Assembly: GCA_910589275.1 (NCBI GenBank)
Contig: CAJUTH010000012.1
Location: forward strand, 9,940 to 73,939
DNA: 64,000 nt
Source: an uncultured Dorea sp.
GTDB taxonomy: Bacteria > Bacillota > Clostridia > Lachnospirales > Lachnospiraceae
Reading direction: 5' to 3'
Part shown: positions 17,098 to 24,717 of the stretch, piece after piece
How the letters are laid out: every line of letters begins with the position of its first letter
How positions within the stretch are numbered: position 1 is the first letter of the stretch
Program-made: the position numbers and the translations under genes
Notes under the pieces: generated by a model
The model's database searches: none
The model's input: the letters and a program-made list of their open reading frames with translations, nothing else
What the model was told of the DNA's origin: nothing

Positions 17098-17703
17098 CTA
17101 TGCTTCTAATTCTTCCTTTAATCCGCAAAGCTCTTCGGCAAGCTCCCATATTTCATCCCTGCCCTGCTTTGTCACCGCGGAAAACGGAATCAAAACAGCG
17201 TCCGGGCCAAGTCCAAGCCCCTGTCTTACCGCCTTGATATGCTTTGCTGTCTGGCTCCTTTTCAGCTTATCCAGCTTTGTAGCAATGATAATCGGCTGAT
17301 ACCCCTGAGAAAGAATCCAGTCATACATCTGCTTATCATTAACCGAAGGGTCATGGCGGATATCAATCAAAAGAAATACGGCCCTTAGCTGCTTTGAGCT
17401 GTGAAGGTAACGTTCGATCATCTTCCCCCATTTCTGCTTCTCTTTCTCCGAAACCTTTGCGTAGCCATATCCCGGAAGATCCACCAGATATAGTTCTTTA
17501 TTAATATTATAGAAATTAATGGTCTGCGTCTTTCCCGGGGTGGCGGAAATTCTTGCAAAGGACTTCCGGTTCGTCAAGCCGTTAATCAGTGAAGATTTTC
17601 CCACATTGGATTTTCCTGCAAATGCAATTTCCGGAAGCATATTCTCTGGAAGTTTACTGGTAATTCCACAGACGGTCTCCAGTTCCAAACTTCGAATAAT
17701 CAT
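17098..17703 (-). CDS. ysxC: Ribosome biogenesis GTPase YsxC/EngB
   Basis: A 201-residue TRAFAC GTPase needed for late 50S subunit assembly. G1 is GKSNVGKSS near residue 31, G2 follows in SATPGKTQ, G3 is DLPGYG near 75 and G4 is TKLDK near 143. Length and motifs are normal. The start has AAAGGAG 10 bases upstream. It lies 62 bases downstream of lon, the usual neighbour order in Firmicutes (clpX-lon-ysxC). Confidence 0.96.
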   Translation of the reverse strand: MIIRSLELETVCGITSKLPENMLPEIAFAGKSNVGKSSLINGLTNRKSFARISATPGKTQTINFYNINKELYLVDLPGYGYAKVSEKEKQKWGKMIERYLHSSKQLRAVFLLIDIRHDPSVNDKQMYDWILSQGYQPIIIATKLDKLKRSQTAKHIKAVRQGLGLGPDAVLIPFSAVTKQGRDEIWELAEELCGLKEELEA

Positions 17704-17765
17704 AGATCTCTACTCCTTTTCTGTTACTGTTCACTCCGTTCACAGTAACCCTTTTCTTCCTCCGT

Positions 17766-20108
17766 TTATTCATGGAAAAATGCGGTTTTTAATACTTCTT
17801 CCATTCTAGCCGCCGGCAAGATCTCCATTCCTTTCGTAATCTCAGAAGACAGCTCTTCCACATCCCTTACGTTCTCCTCCGGAATCAAAACGGTCTTAAT
17901 TCCAGCGCTCTTTGCCGCCAGAAGCTTCTCCTTCAATCCTCCGATCGGGAGTACGCGGCCTCTGAGCGTAATCTCCCCGGTCATCGCCACATCCGCCCTG
18001 ACCTTATGCCCGGTTATCGCTGAGAGCATGGCTGTCGCCATGGTAATGCCGGCAGATGGACCGTCCTTTGGTACTGCCCCCTCCGGAATATGGATATGAA
18101 TATCATGCTTTGTGAAGAAATCCTCTTCGATTTCATACTCGTCTCCCACAGAACGGATATAGCTGACTCCTGTTCTTGCAGATTCCTTCATCACATCTCC
18201 AAGCTGTCCGGTCAGGATGATTTCTCCTTTGCCGGGCATGACATTTACCTCAATCTGCAGCGTATCGCCGCCTACGCTGGTCCATGCCAGTCCCCGCACA
18301 ATACCAACTTCATCGGTCTGGTTTGCCTTCTGGTACAGATATTTCTCCCTGCCCAGATATTTATGCAGATTATTCTCTGTTACGCGGACCCTCTCTTTTC
18401 CGTCCTCCAAAATCTCCTTCGCCGTTTTTCGGCAGATATCTCCAATCTTGCGTTCTAACTGGCGGACTCCCGCCTCTTTCGTATAATTTCTTGCAATCTT
18501 CCACACAACGCCCTTGCTGATGCTAAGCTGCTCCGGCCGGATTCCATGCTTTTCAAGCTGCTTAGGAATCAGATGCTCTATGGCAATGTGCGCCTTTTCG
18601 TTCTCTGTATAGCTGCTGATCTCAATGACCTCCATACGGTCAAGCAGCGGCCTGGGAATCGTCTGCAGGGTATTCGCAGTTGTCACGAATAGCACCTCCG
18701 ACAAATCCATGGGAACTTCCAGATAGTGATCCCTAAATTTTACGTTCTGTTCGCTGTCTAACACCTCAAGAAGCGCAGAGAACGTATCTCCCTTGTAATC
18801 GTTGCTTACTTTATCAATCTCATCCAAAAGCATCAGGGGATTCTTTACCCCTGCGCTCCTTAAACCATTTGCAATCCTGCCGGGCATAGCGCCCACATAG
18901 GTCTTCCTGTGTCCTCTGATCTCCGCCTCGTCCCGGACTCCCCCCAGGGAAATACGCACATAAGGCTTCTTTAGAGCCTTGGCAAGAGACTTTGCAATGG
19001 AGGTCTTGCCGGTTCCCGGCGGGCCCACAAGACACAAAATCGGACTGTCTCCCTTCTTCGTCAGCGCCCGGACCGCTAGAAATTCCAGCACCCTCTCCTT
19101 TACCTTTTCCAGTCCATAATGCTCCTTATCCAGAATCTCCTTGGCGTAACCAATATCCCTGCTGTCCTTAACCGCCTTATTCCACGGCATTTCCAGCATC
19201 GTCTCAATATAGGTCCGTATCACGCCGTTCTCTGCCGAGCTGTTCATAGAGCTCTTAAATCTTCCAATCTCTTTGTACAGCTTTTCCTTTACTTCCTTCG
19301 GCGCCTTCAGCTTATCCGTCAGCTCCCGAAATTCCTCCGCATCCGAAATCGTATCCTCTTCTCCAAGCTCCTCTCTGATCTGCTTCATCTGCTCTCTTAA
19401 AACATACTCTCTCTGATGCTTATCTACCCGTTCTTTTACCTTATTTTTGATCTCATCCTTGATATCCATAACCTGAATCTCATTGACAATCTTAAATGCC
19501 AGCAGATCATACCGTTTCAGAAGATCCCGCTCCTCCAGGACTGCCTGCAGATCCTGATAGCCAAGGGGGATGTTCGCCGCAATGACGTCCACAAGCTTTT
19601 TGAGATTCCTATAATCATTAATCTGTTTCAGCATATCTTTTGGATATTTGGGATGTCTTCCGATATAATCGTTATAAATCTCTTTCAATCCCCGAAGCAT
19701 TGCCTTAATTCCCGGACTATTCTCCCCGCTCCCAAGCACTTCTTCTGTCCGGTCAATATCCTCCAGCCGGAGTGTCTGTGCCATCAGATACGGATTCTCC
19801 GCCTCCAGCTCCTGTAAAGCGGCCCTGTATTCACCGGATACCAGCACACGGAGAATGTTTTTCGGAAGCTTGATTACCTGCTTGATGGACGCAACACATC
19901 CTATCTGGTACAAATCCTTTTTTTCCGGATTATCAATATCCCCTTCCCGCTGGGCGGTCAAAAATATCTTCTGTCCTTCCTCCTCCATCGCTGCCGCCAC
20001 CGCGCGGATAGAACGGTCTCTGCTCACGTCAAAATGAACCACCATTTCCGGCAGGATAACCATTTCTCTTAGCGCCGCCATCGGCATGCTGATTGGTTCA
20101 CTCATCAT
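17766..20108 (-). CDS. lon: ATP-dependent protease Lon
   Basis: A 780-residue LonA-type protease that degrades misfolded and regulatory proteins in the cytoplasm. It has an N-terminal LON substrate domain (~5-205), a helical coiled region (~210-300), an AAA+ module with Walker A GPPGTGKT (Lys 368), and a C-terminal Ser-Lys peptidase domain with the nucleophile in KDGPSAGITMA and the Lys in GGLKEKLLAAKSAGIK. Length is typical. Two tandem ATGs make the start 20108 or 20105, with AGGAGAGG upstream. It is encoded downstream of clpX, with a terminator hairpin between them. Confidence 0.97.
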   Translation of the reverse strand: MMSEPISMPMAALREMVILPEMVVHFDVSRDRSIRAVAAAMEEEGQKIFLTAQREGDIDNPEKKDLYQIGCVASIKQVIKLPKNILRVLVSGEYRAALQELEAENPYLMAQTLRLEDIDRTEEVLGSGENSPGIKAMLRGLKEIYNDYIGRHPKYPKDMLKQINDYRNLKKLVDVIAANIPLGYQDLQAVLEERDLLKRYDLLAFKIVNEIQVMDIKDEIKNKVKERVDKHQREYVLREQMKQIREELGEEDTISDAEEFRELTDKLKAPKEVKEKLYKEIGRFKSSMNSSAENGVIRTYIETMLEMPWNKAVKDSRDIGYAKEILDKEHYGLEKVKERVLEFLAVRALTKKGDSPILCLVGPPGTGKTSIAKSLAKALKKPYVRISLGGVRDEAEIRGHRKTYVGAMPGRIANGLRSAGVKNPLMLLDEIDKVSNDYKGDTFSALLEVLDSEQNVKFRDHYLEVPMDLSEVLFVTTANTLQTIPRPLLDRMEVIEISSYTENEKAHIAIEHLIPKQLEKHGIRPEQLSISKGVVWKIARNYTKEAGVRQLERKIGDICRKTAKEILEDGKERVRVTENNLHKYLGREKYLYQKANQTDEVGIVRGLAWTSVGGDTLQIEVNVMPGKGEIILTGQLGDVMKESARTGVSYIRSVGDEYEIEEDFFTKHDIHIHIPEGAVPKDGPSAGITMATAMLSAITGHKVRADVAMTGEITLRGRVLPIGGLKEKLLAAKSAGIKTVLIPEENVRDVEELSSEITKGMEILPAARMEEVLKTAFFHE

Positions 20109-20156
20109 TTATCCTCTCCTGTCTTATACGCAAATATATCTATTAGATAAGTAAAG

Positions 20157-20175
20157 GGCGGAGTACTGCTCCGCC
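20157..20175 (-). terminator. Terminator hairpin between clpX and lon
   Basis: A GGCGGAG / CTCCGCC stem with a five-base loop lies directly after the clpX stop and is followed on the minus strand by CTTTACTT. It is a short GC-rich terminator, probably partly read through, leaving lon with its own promoter. Confidence 0.65.
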
Positions 20176-20180
20176 TTTTC

Positions 20181-21434
20181 TTATGCACTCTCTGTTTTCA
20201 AATCATGCCTGCCGTAGACGGGGCCGCTCGCCCCTTCTACCGTCTTCTTTGTAATCCGGCATGTCTTAAGGGAATCATCCGACGGCGCATGATACATCGT
20301 ATCCATCATGGTATTCTCCATAATTGCACGTAATCCTCTGGCCCCCGTTCTCCTCTTAAGAGACGTCTCGGCAATAGCATCCAATGCCTCCGAATCAAAT
20401 AAAAGCTCTACCCCGTCCAGTTCCAGCATCTTCTGATACTGCTTCACAATCGCATTCTTCGGCTCTGTCAAAATCCGAACCAGCGCTTTCTTATCCAGCA
20501 TCTCAAGGGACACCGTCACGGGAACACGGCCCACCAGCTCCGGAATCAGGCCAAACTTTACCAAATCCTGAGGAAGCGCCTGCTTTAACAAACGATCCAC
20601 ATTATCCTCATGCTTCTGTGCAATCTCCTGATTAAATCCAATAGACTTCTTATCAATACGGGTCTCAATAATCTTATCCAGTCCCTCGAACGCACCTCCG
20701 CAGATAAATAAGATATTTGTCGTATCGATCTGAATCAGCTCCTGATGCGGATGCTTCCTTCCGCCCTGAGGCGGTACGCTTGCAATGGTTCCTTCCAAGA
20801 TCTTTAACAACGCCTGCTGTACTCCCTCTCCGGAAACATCTCTTGTAATCGAAGGATTCTCAGACTTTCTCGTAATCTTATCTATCTCGTCAATATAAAT
20901 AATGCCATACTCTGCCCGCTCAATATCTCCGTCCGCGGCCTGAATGATCTTGAGCAGAATGTTCTCCACATCCTCTCCTACATAACCCGCTTCCGTCAGT
21001 GCAGTTGCATCCGCGATCGCGAAAGGAACGTTCAGAATTCTGGCAAGCGACTGTGCCAGAAGCGTTTTGCCGCACCCGGTAGGACCAAGCATCAAAATAT
21101 TACTCTTATTCAGTTCCACGCCCAAATCCTTCTGGGCCTTAATCCTCTTATAGTGATTGTACACCGCCACAGACAGAACCTTCTTCGCCTGCTCCTGGCC
21201 AATCACATATTCATCCAGAAAAGCCTTAATCTCCTCCGGTTTAAACAGAGTAATCCCGTCAAACGGACTTCCGCTTTCCTCATACTCAAGTTCCTCTTCC
21301 AATATCTCTGTGCAGACCTCGATACATTCATCACAGATAAATGCTCCTTCCGGTCCCGCGATTAGTTTGCGAACCTGTGCCTGAGATTTGTTGCAGAAGG
21401 AACATCTGACATACTCTTCATTTCTCCCTGCCAT
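20181..21434 (-). CDS. clpX: ATP-dependent Clp protease ATPase subunit ClpX
   Basis: A 417-residue AAA+ unfoldase that feeds tagged substrates to ClpP. The N-terminal C4 zinc finger uses Cys 11, 14, 34 and 37. Walker A is GPTGCGKT (Lys 123), Walker B is IIYIDEIDKI, and the ClpP-contact loop is the IGF-type FNQE region near IGFNQEIAQ. Length and order are standard. The start has AGGAG and lies 78 bases after clpP, so the two are probably cotranscribed with tig. Confidence 0.97.
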   Translation of the reverse strand: MAGRNEEYVRCSFCNKSQAQVRKLIAGPEGAFICDECIEVCTEILEEELEYEESGSPFDGITLFKPEEIKAFLDEYVIGQEQAKKVLSVAVYNHYKRIKAQKDLGVELNKSNILMLGPTGCGKTLLAQSLARILNVPFAIADATALTEAGYVGEDVENILLKIIQAADGDIERAEYGIIYIDEIDKITRKSENPSITRDVSGEGVQQALLKILEGTIASVPPQGGRKHPHQELIQIDTTNILFICGGAFEGLDKIIETRIDKKSIGFNQEIAQKHEDNVDRLLKQALPQDLVKFGLIPELVGRVPVTVSLEMLDKKALVRILTEPKNAIVKQYQKMLELDGVELLFDSEALDAIAETSLKRRTGARGLRAIMENTMMDTMYHAPSDDSLKTCRITKKTVEGASGPVYGRHDLKTESA

Positions 21435-21470
21435 TACTTTCTCCTCTCAAAGAATGAAATTAACTCACAC

Positions 21471-21497
21471 GGCGCAGCCCGCCATGCGTGCTGCGCC
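21471..21497 (-). other. Hairpin between clpP and clpX without T run
   Basis: An 8-bp GC-rich stem (GGCGCAGC / GCTGCGCC) with an 11-base loop sits in the short clpP-clpX spacer. Without a following T run it is more likely an mRNA processing or stability hairpin than a terminator. Confidence 0.45.
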
Positions 21498-21512
21498 TTA
21501 TGCACGAAGTGC

Positions 21513-22097
21513 TTATCTGCGGTTTGTAATTACCTCATCAATCAAGCCGTATTCCTTCGCCTCTTCTGCAGTCATAAAATTATCCCGCTCTGTATCGATA
21601 CGGATTACATCCAATGGCTGCCCTGTATTTTCAGAAAGAATCTGATTCAGTCTGGTACGCGTCCGCAGAATATGTTCCGCGGCAATCTGAATCTCCGTCG
21701 CCTGCCCTCTGGCTCCGCCGGAAGGCTGATGAATCATAATCTCTGAATTCGGCATCGCAAAACGCTTGCCTTTCTTTCCGCCTGACAGAAGGAAAGAACC
21801 CATGCTTGCAGCCATGCCCATACAGTAAGTCGCCACATCGCACTTAATGTACTGCATCGTATCATAAATCGCCAGACCCGCTGTCACAGAACCACCCGGA
21901 CTGTTGATATACAGATGGATATCCTTCTCCGGATCTTCTGCCTCTAAAAACAGAAGCTGTGCTACAATAATGTTTGCCGCCACATCTGTGACCTCTTCCC
22001 CCAGAAAAATAATCCTGTCCTTTAACAGTCTGGAATAAATGTCATAAGAACGCTCTCCGCGGCTTGTCTGCTCAATGACGTAAGGTACTAAACTCAT
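21513..22097 (-). CDS. clpP: ATP-dependent Clp protease proteolytic subunit ClpP
   Basis: A 194-residue serine peptidase that forms the tetradecameric chamber used by ClpX. The catalytic triad is Ser 98 (GMAASMGS), His 123 (MIHQPSGG) and Asp 172 (ERDNFM). The N-terminus MSLVPYVIEQTSRGER is the usual short propeptide and axial loop. The start has AGGAGG. It lies 16 bases after tig, with clpX following, the classical tig-clpP-clpX operon. Confidence 0.98.
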   Translation of the reverse strand: MSLVPYVIEQTSRGERSYDIYSRLLKDRIIFLGEEVTDVAANIIVAQLLFLEAEDPEKDIHLYINSPGGSVTAGLAIYDTMQYIKCDVATYCMGMAASMGSFLLSGGKKGKRFAMPNSEIMIHQPSGGARGQATEIQIAAEHILRTRTRLNQILSENTGQPLDVIRIDTERDNFMTAEEAKEYGLIDEVITNRR

Positions 22098-22113
22098 GTA
22101 AATGCCTCCTGCT

Positions 22114-23400
22114 CTATTTTTCTACTGCATGATCCGCTATCAGAGTGATAGCCTCCTGAACAGCAATATCAGTCTTCATCTGCTTTAACTCTTCCTCGCC
22201 CATAAGGTCTTTCAGCTTATCGGCTTCCATGCGGTAATTCTCCGCCATCTTTGCAATCTCTTCCTCAAGCTTCTCCTCAGAGGTCTCAATATTCTCCGCC
22301 TTAACAACCGCCTCCAGAACTAAACGAGTCTCAATGCGCTTTTGCGCCTGCGGACGCATCTCTTCCTCCATCTTCTCTTTCGTCATACCTGTAATCTGGC
22401 TGTACTGCTCAAGGCTGAGTCCCTGATACTGAAGATTCTGTGCAAACTCATTCACCATCATGCGGACCTGCTCGTCAATCATCGCATCCGGAATCTCCAT
22501 AGACGCATTGGCAACGGCCTTCTCAACTGCCTGATCTTCCTTCTGCTCTCTGGCATCCTTTTCCTTCTGTTCTTTAATCTTAACCTCTAAATCCGCTTTG
22601 TATTCATCCAATGTATCGAAGTCTGAAACCTCAGATGCAAATTCATCATCAATCTCCGGAATCTCTTTGGTCTTAATCTCATGAACCACACATTTGAATA
22701 CGGCGTCTCTGCCCTTCAATTCTTCTGCATGGTAATCCTCCGGGAACGTAACCTTAACTTCCACTTCCTTCTCTGGCTCCGCCCCTATAAGCTGCTCTTC
22801 AAATCCTGGAATAAAGGAACCTGAACCAATCGTCAGCGGATAGTTCTCACTTTTACCGCCTTCAAATGCCTCTCCGTCAACATAGCCGTCAAAATCAAGG
22901 ATCACATCATCGCCGTCCTGAACCCCTCGGTCTTCTACAGTAACTGTCCTTGCATTCTTCTCAGCCTCTTCTGCCACCTTCGCATCTACTTCCTCCGGCG
23001 TAACTTCCACAGAAACTGCATCTACTTCCATGCCCTTATACTCTCCCAGAGTAACCTCCGGCTTTAAAGCAACTTCTGCGGTAAAGATAAATACTTCTCC
23101 CTTCCCGATCTGCTCAATGTCAATAACCGGGCGCGACACAATCTCCAGCTCAGAGTTCTTAAGTTCTTCCTCATATGCCTTTGGAATCACTTCGTTTGCC
23201 GCATCATCATAAAAAATCTCCGGCCCGTACATCTTCTCTACCATCTGACGCGGAACCTTGCCCTTCCGGAATCCGGGAATACTGATATTCTTCTTCTGCT
23301 TGTTGTAAGCGTTCTGCATCGCTTTTTCAAAATCACCGGCTGGAACCTCAATCGTAAGTTTCGCCATGTTTTTCTCTAACTTTTCTACCTGTAAACTCAT
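22114..23400 (-). CDS. tig: Trigger factor, ribosome-associated chaperone
   Basis: A 428-residue peptidyl-prolyl isomerase and chaperone acting at the ribosome exit tunnel. The N-terminal ribosome-binding tail contains the signature GFRKGKVPRQMVEK (~44-58); the FKBP-type domain follows at ~160-245 (GDDVILDFDGYVDGEAFEGG), and the rest is a long helical, very charged C-terminal domain. Length is normal. It is the first gene of the tig-clpP-clpX run. Confidence 0.97.
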   Translation of the reverse strand: MSLQVEKLEKNMAKLTIEVPAGDFEKAMQNAYNKQKKNISIPGFRKGKVPRQMVEKMYGPEIFYDDAANEVIPKAYEEELKNSELEIVSRPVIDIEQIGKGEVFIFTAEVALKPEVTLGEYKGMEVDAVSVEVTPEEVDAKVAEEAEKNARTVTVEDRGVQDGDDVILDFDGYVDGEAFEGGKSENYPLTIGSGSFIPGFEEQLIGAEPEKEVEVKVTFPEDYHAEELKGRDAVFKCVVHEIKTKEIPEIDDEFASEVSDFDTLDEYKADLEVKIKEQKEKDAREQKEDQAVEKAVANASMEIPDAMIDEQVRMMVNEFAQNLQYQGLSLEQYSQITGMTKEKMEEEMRPQAQKRIETRLVLEAVVKAENIETSEEKLEEEIAKMAENYRMEADKLKDLMGEEELKQMKTDIAVQEAITLIADHAVEK

Positions 23401-23500
23401 TGCTATTTCCTCCTATTATTATCCTGTTCTCCAAAATGCAGAAGAACAGATAGTCTACCTATATACATGCAAATAGGGCTGCCGCCGGCAGACCGCATAC

Positions 23501-23529
23501 ATTACACTCGTTTTACAAGTATAACACAA
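23501..23529 (-). promoter_or_regulatory. Candidate promoter of tig-clpPX
   Basis: Minus-strand TTGTGT (23529-23524) and TGTAAT (23506-23501) are spaced 17 bases apart, about 100 bases before the tig start. A small GC-rich hairpin (CTGCCGCCGGCAG) lies in the leader. The match is moderate. No CIRCE or CtsR-like repeat was noticed. Confidence 0.4.
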
Positions 23530-23562
23530 ACCTTTTCGCTTGGCTAGACTAACTTTTATCTT

Positions 23563-24111
23563 TTAGCCGTAAAGAATCGATTCTCCGATTTCCTCCGCCT
23601 TTGCCCTGCCTGCCAGCACGTCTACCAGCTTTAGAGCAAAATCAATGGCCGTCCCCATTCCGCGGCTGGTAATAATATTCCCGTCCACAACTACCGGAAC
23701 CTTTGTAATCACTGCGCCGGAAAGCTTATCTTCCACTGACGGATAGCATGCCGCCCTCTTCCCCTTTAAAAGACCCAGTCCTCCAAGAATGCTTGGCGCC
23801 GCGCAGATTGCAGCCACATATCTGCCATTCTCCGCAAAGTCCCTGACCACGCGTTTTACGCCTCCATGCTCATTCAGATTCGTCGTTCCCGGCATGCCGC
23901 CCGGAAGCACCACCATATCAAATTCTGTAAAATCTACTTCCTGAAATAAATCTTCCGTCTGTACATTAATTCCATGGGCGCCACGCACCATATAATCTTC
24001 CGTAATAGACACGGTGTCCACATAGACGCTTGCCCTTCTGAGTATATCCACAACTGTAAGACCTTCAATCTCTTCAAATCCATCCGCCAAAAGAACTGCT
24101 ACCCTTTTCAT
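23563..24111 (-). CDS. DJ-1/PfpI family protein
   Basis: A 182-residue cytoplasmic protein of the DJ-1/ThiJ/PfpI superfamily. The nucleophile elbow is AAICAAPSILG with Cys 103, and the conserved Glu lies near residue 15 in DGFEEIE. It follows the YajL/DJ-1 layout, so stress-linked glyoxalase or deglycase-like activity is possible but unproven. It is divergent from the CYTH gene and may share control through the strong dyad between them. A gap of about 160 bases with its own promoter separates it from tig. Confidence 0.93.
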   Translation of the reverse strand: MKRVAVLLADGFEEIEGLTVVDILRRASVYVDTVSITEDYMVRGAHGINVQTEDLFQEVDFTEFDMVVLPGGMPGTTNLNEHGGVKRVVRDFAENGRYVAAICAAPSILGGLGLLKGKRAACYPSVEDKLSGAVITKVPVVVDGNIITSRGMGTAIDFALKLVDVLAGRAKAEEIGESILYG

Positions 24112-24193
24112 CGCTGCCCTCCAATAAAATAATTATAAATATTCACTCCATTTTTAATTTTAGCAAACTACTATTAAAAATGCAATTGTTAGT

Positions 24194-24231
24194 GTATACT
24201 TATTGAACTACTAATGTTCAATAAGGTATAC
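24194..24231. promoter_or_regulatory. Operator-like dyad between pfpI and CYTH genes
   Basis: Arms GTATACTTATTGAAC and GTTCAATAAGGTATAC form a nearly perfect inverted repeat with a seven-base spacer and one extra base in the right arm. It lies 25 bases upstream of the CYTH start and includes TATACT, a possible -10 box. There is no T run, so a regulator site is the better reading than a terminator. Confidence 0.55.
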
Positions 24232-24255
24232 TTATATCAATAAGGAGAATTTATT

Positions 24256-24717
24256 ATGGAAATTGAACGCAAATATCTGATCGGCAGAGTGCCGGAAAAT
24301 CTGAATATCACAAAAACCAGAGAGATTGAACAGGGTTATCTGTGCACGGAACCGGTAGTCCGCATCCGCAGGGATAATGATAAATTTGAACTGACCTACA
24401 AATCCAAGGGATTGATGGTAAGAGAGGAATATAACCTGCCGCTGACAAAAGAAGCCTACGAGCATCTCCGGACTAAAATCGACGGACGCTTAATCCAAAA
24501 GACCCGGCATGAGATTCCCCTAGGGGATTCCCTTACGGTCGAACTGGATATTTTCCATGGAGAACTGAAACCGTTGATTCTGGCAGAAGTCGAATTTCCT
24601 GATGAAGAGAAAGCGGATGCCTTCACTCCCCCTGAATGGTTCGGTGAAGACGTCACCTTCTCTTCTGAATATCACAACAGCTCTTTAAGCAGGAGAGACT
24701 TTATTCAATCCCCTTAA
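24256..24717 (+). CDS. CYTH-domain protein, triphosphate tunnel metalloenzyme
   Basis: A 153-residue protein of the CYTH superfamily, whose members hydrolyse inorganic triphosphate, thiamine triphosphate or related substrates inside an eight-stranded beta barrel using divalent metal. The N-terminal signature ExExK is clear (E2, E4, K6 in MEIERKYLI), followed by alternating Arg/Lys/Glu strands (VRIRRDNDKFELTYKSKG; VELDIFHGEL; EVEFPDEE). It starts with AAGGAG. It converges on the ABC permease gene with a 17-bp overlap of their ends. The exact substrate cannot be read from sequence. Confidence 0.93.
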   Translation: MEIERKYLIGRVPENLNITKTREIEQGYLCTEPVVRIRRDNDKFELTYKSKGLMVREEYNLPLTKEAYEHLRTKIDGRLIQKTRHEIPLGDSLTVELDIFHGELKPLILAEVEFPDEEKADAFTPPEWFGEDVTFSSEYHNSSLSRRDFIQSP

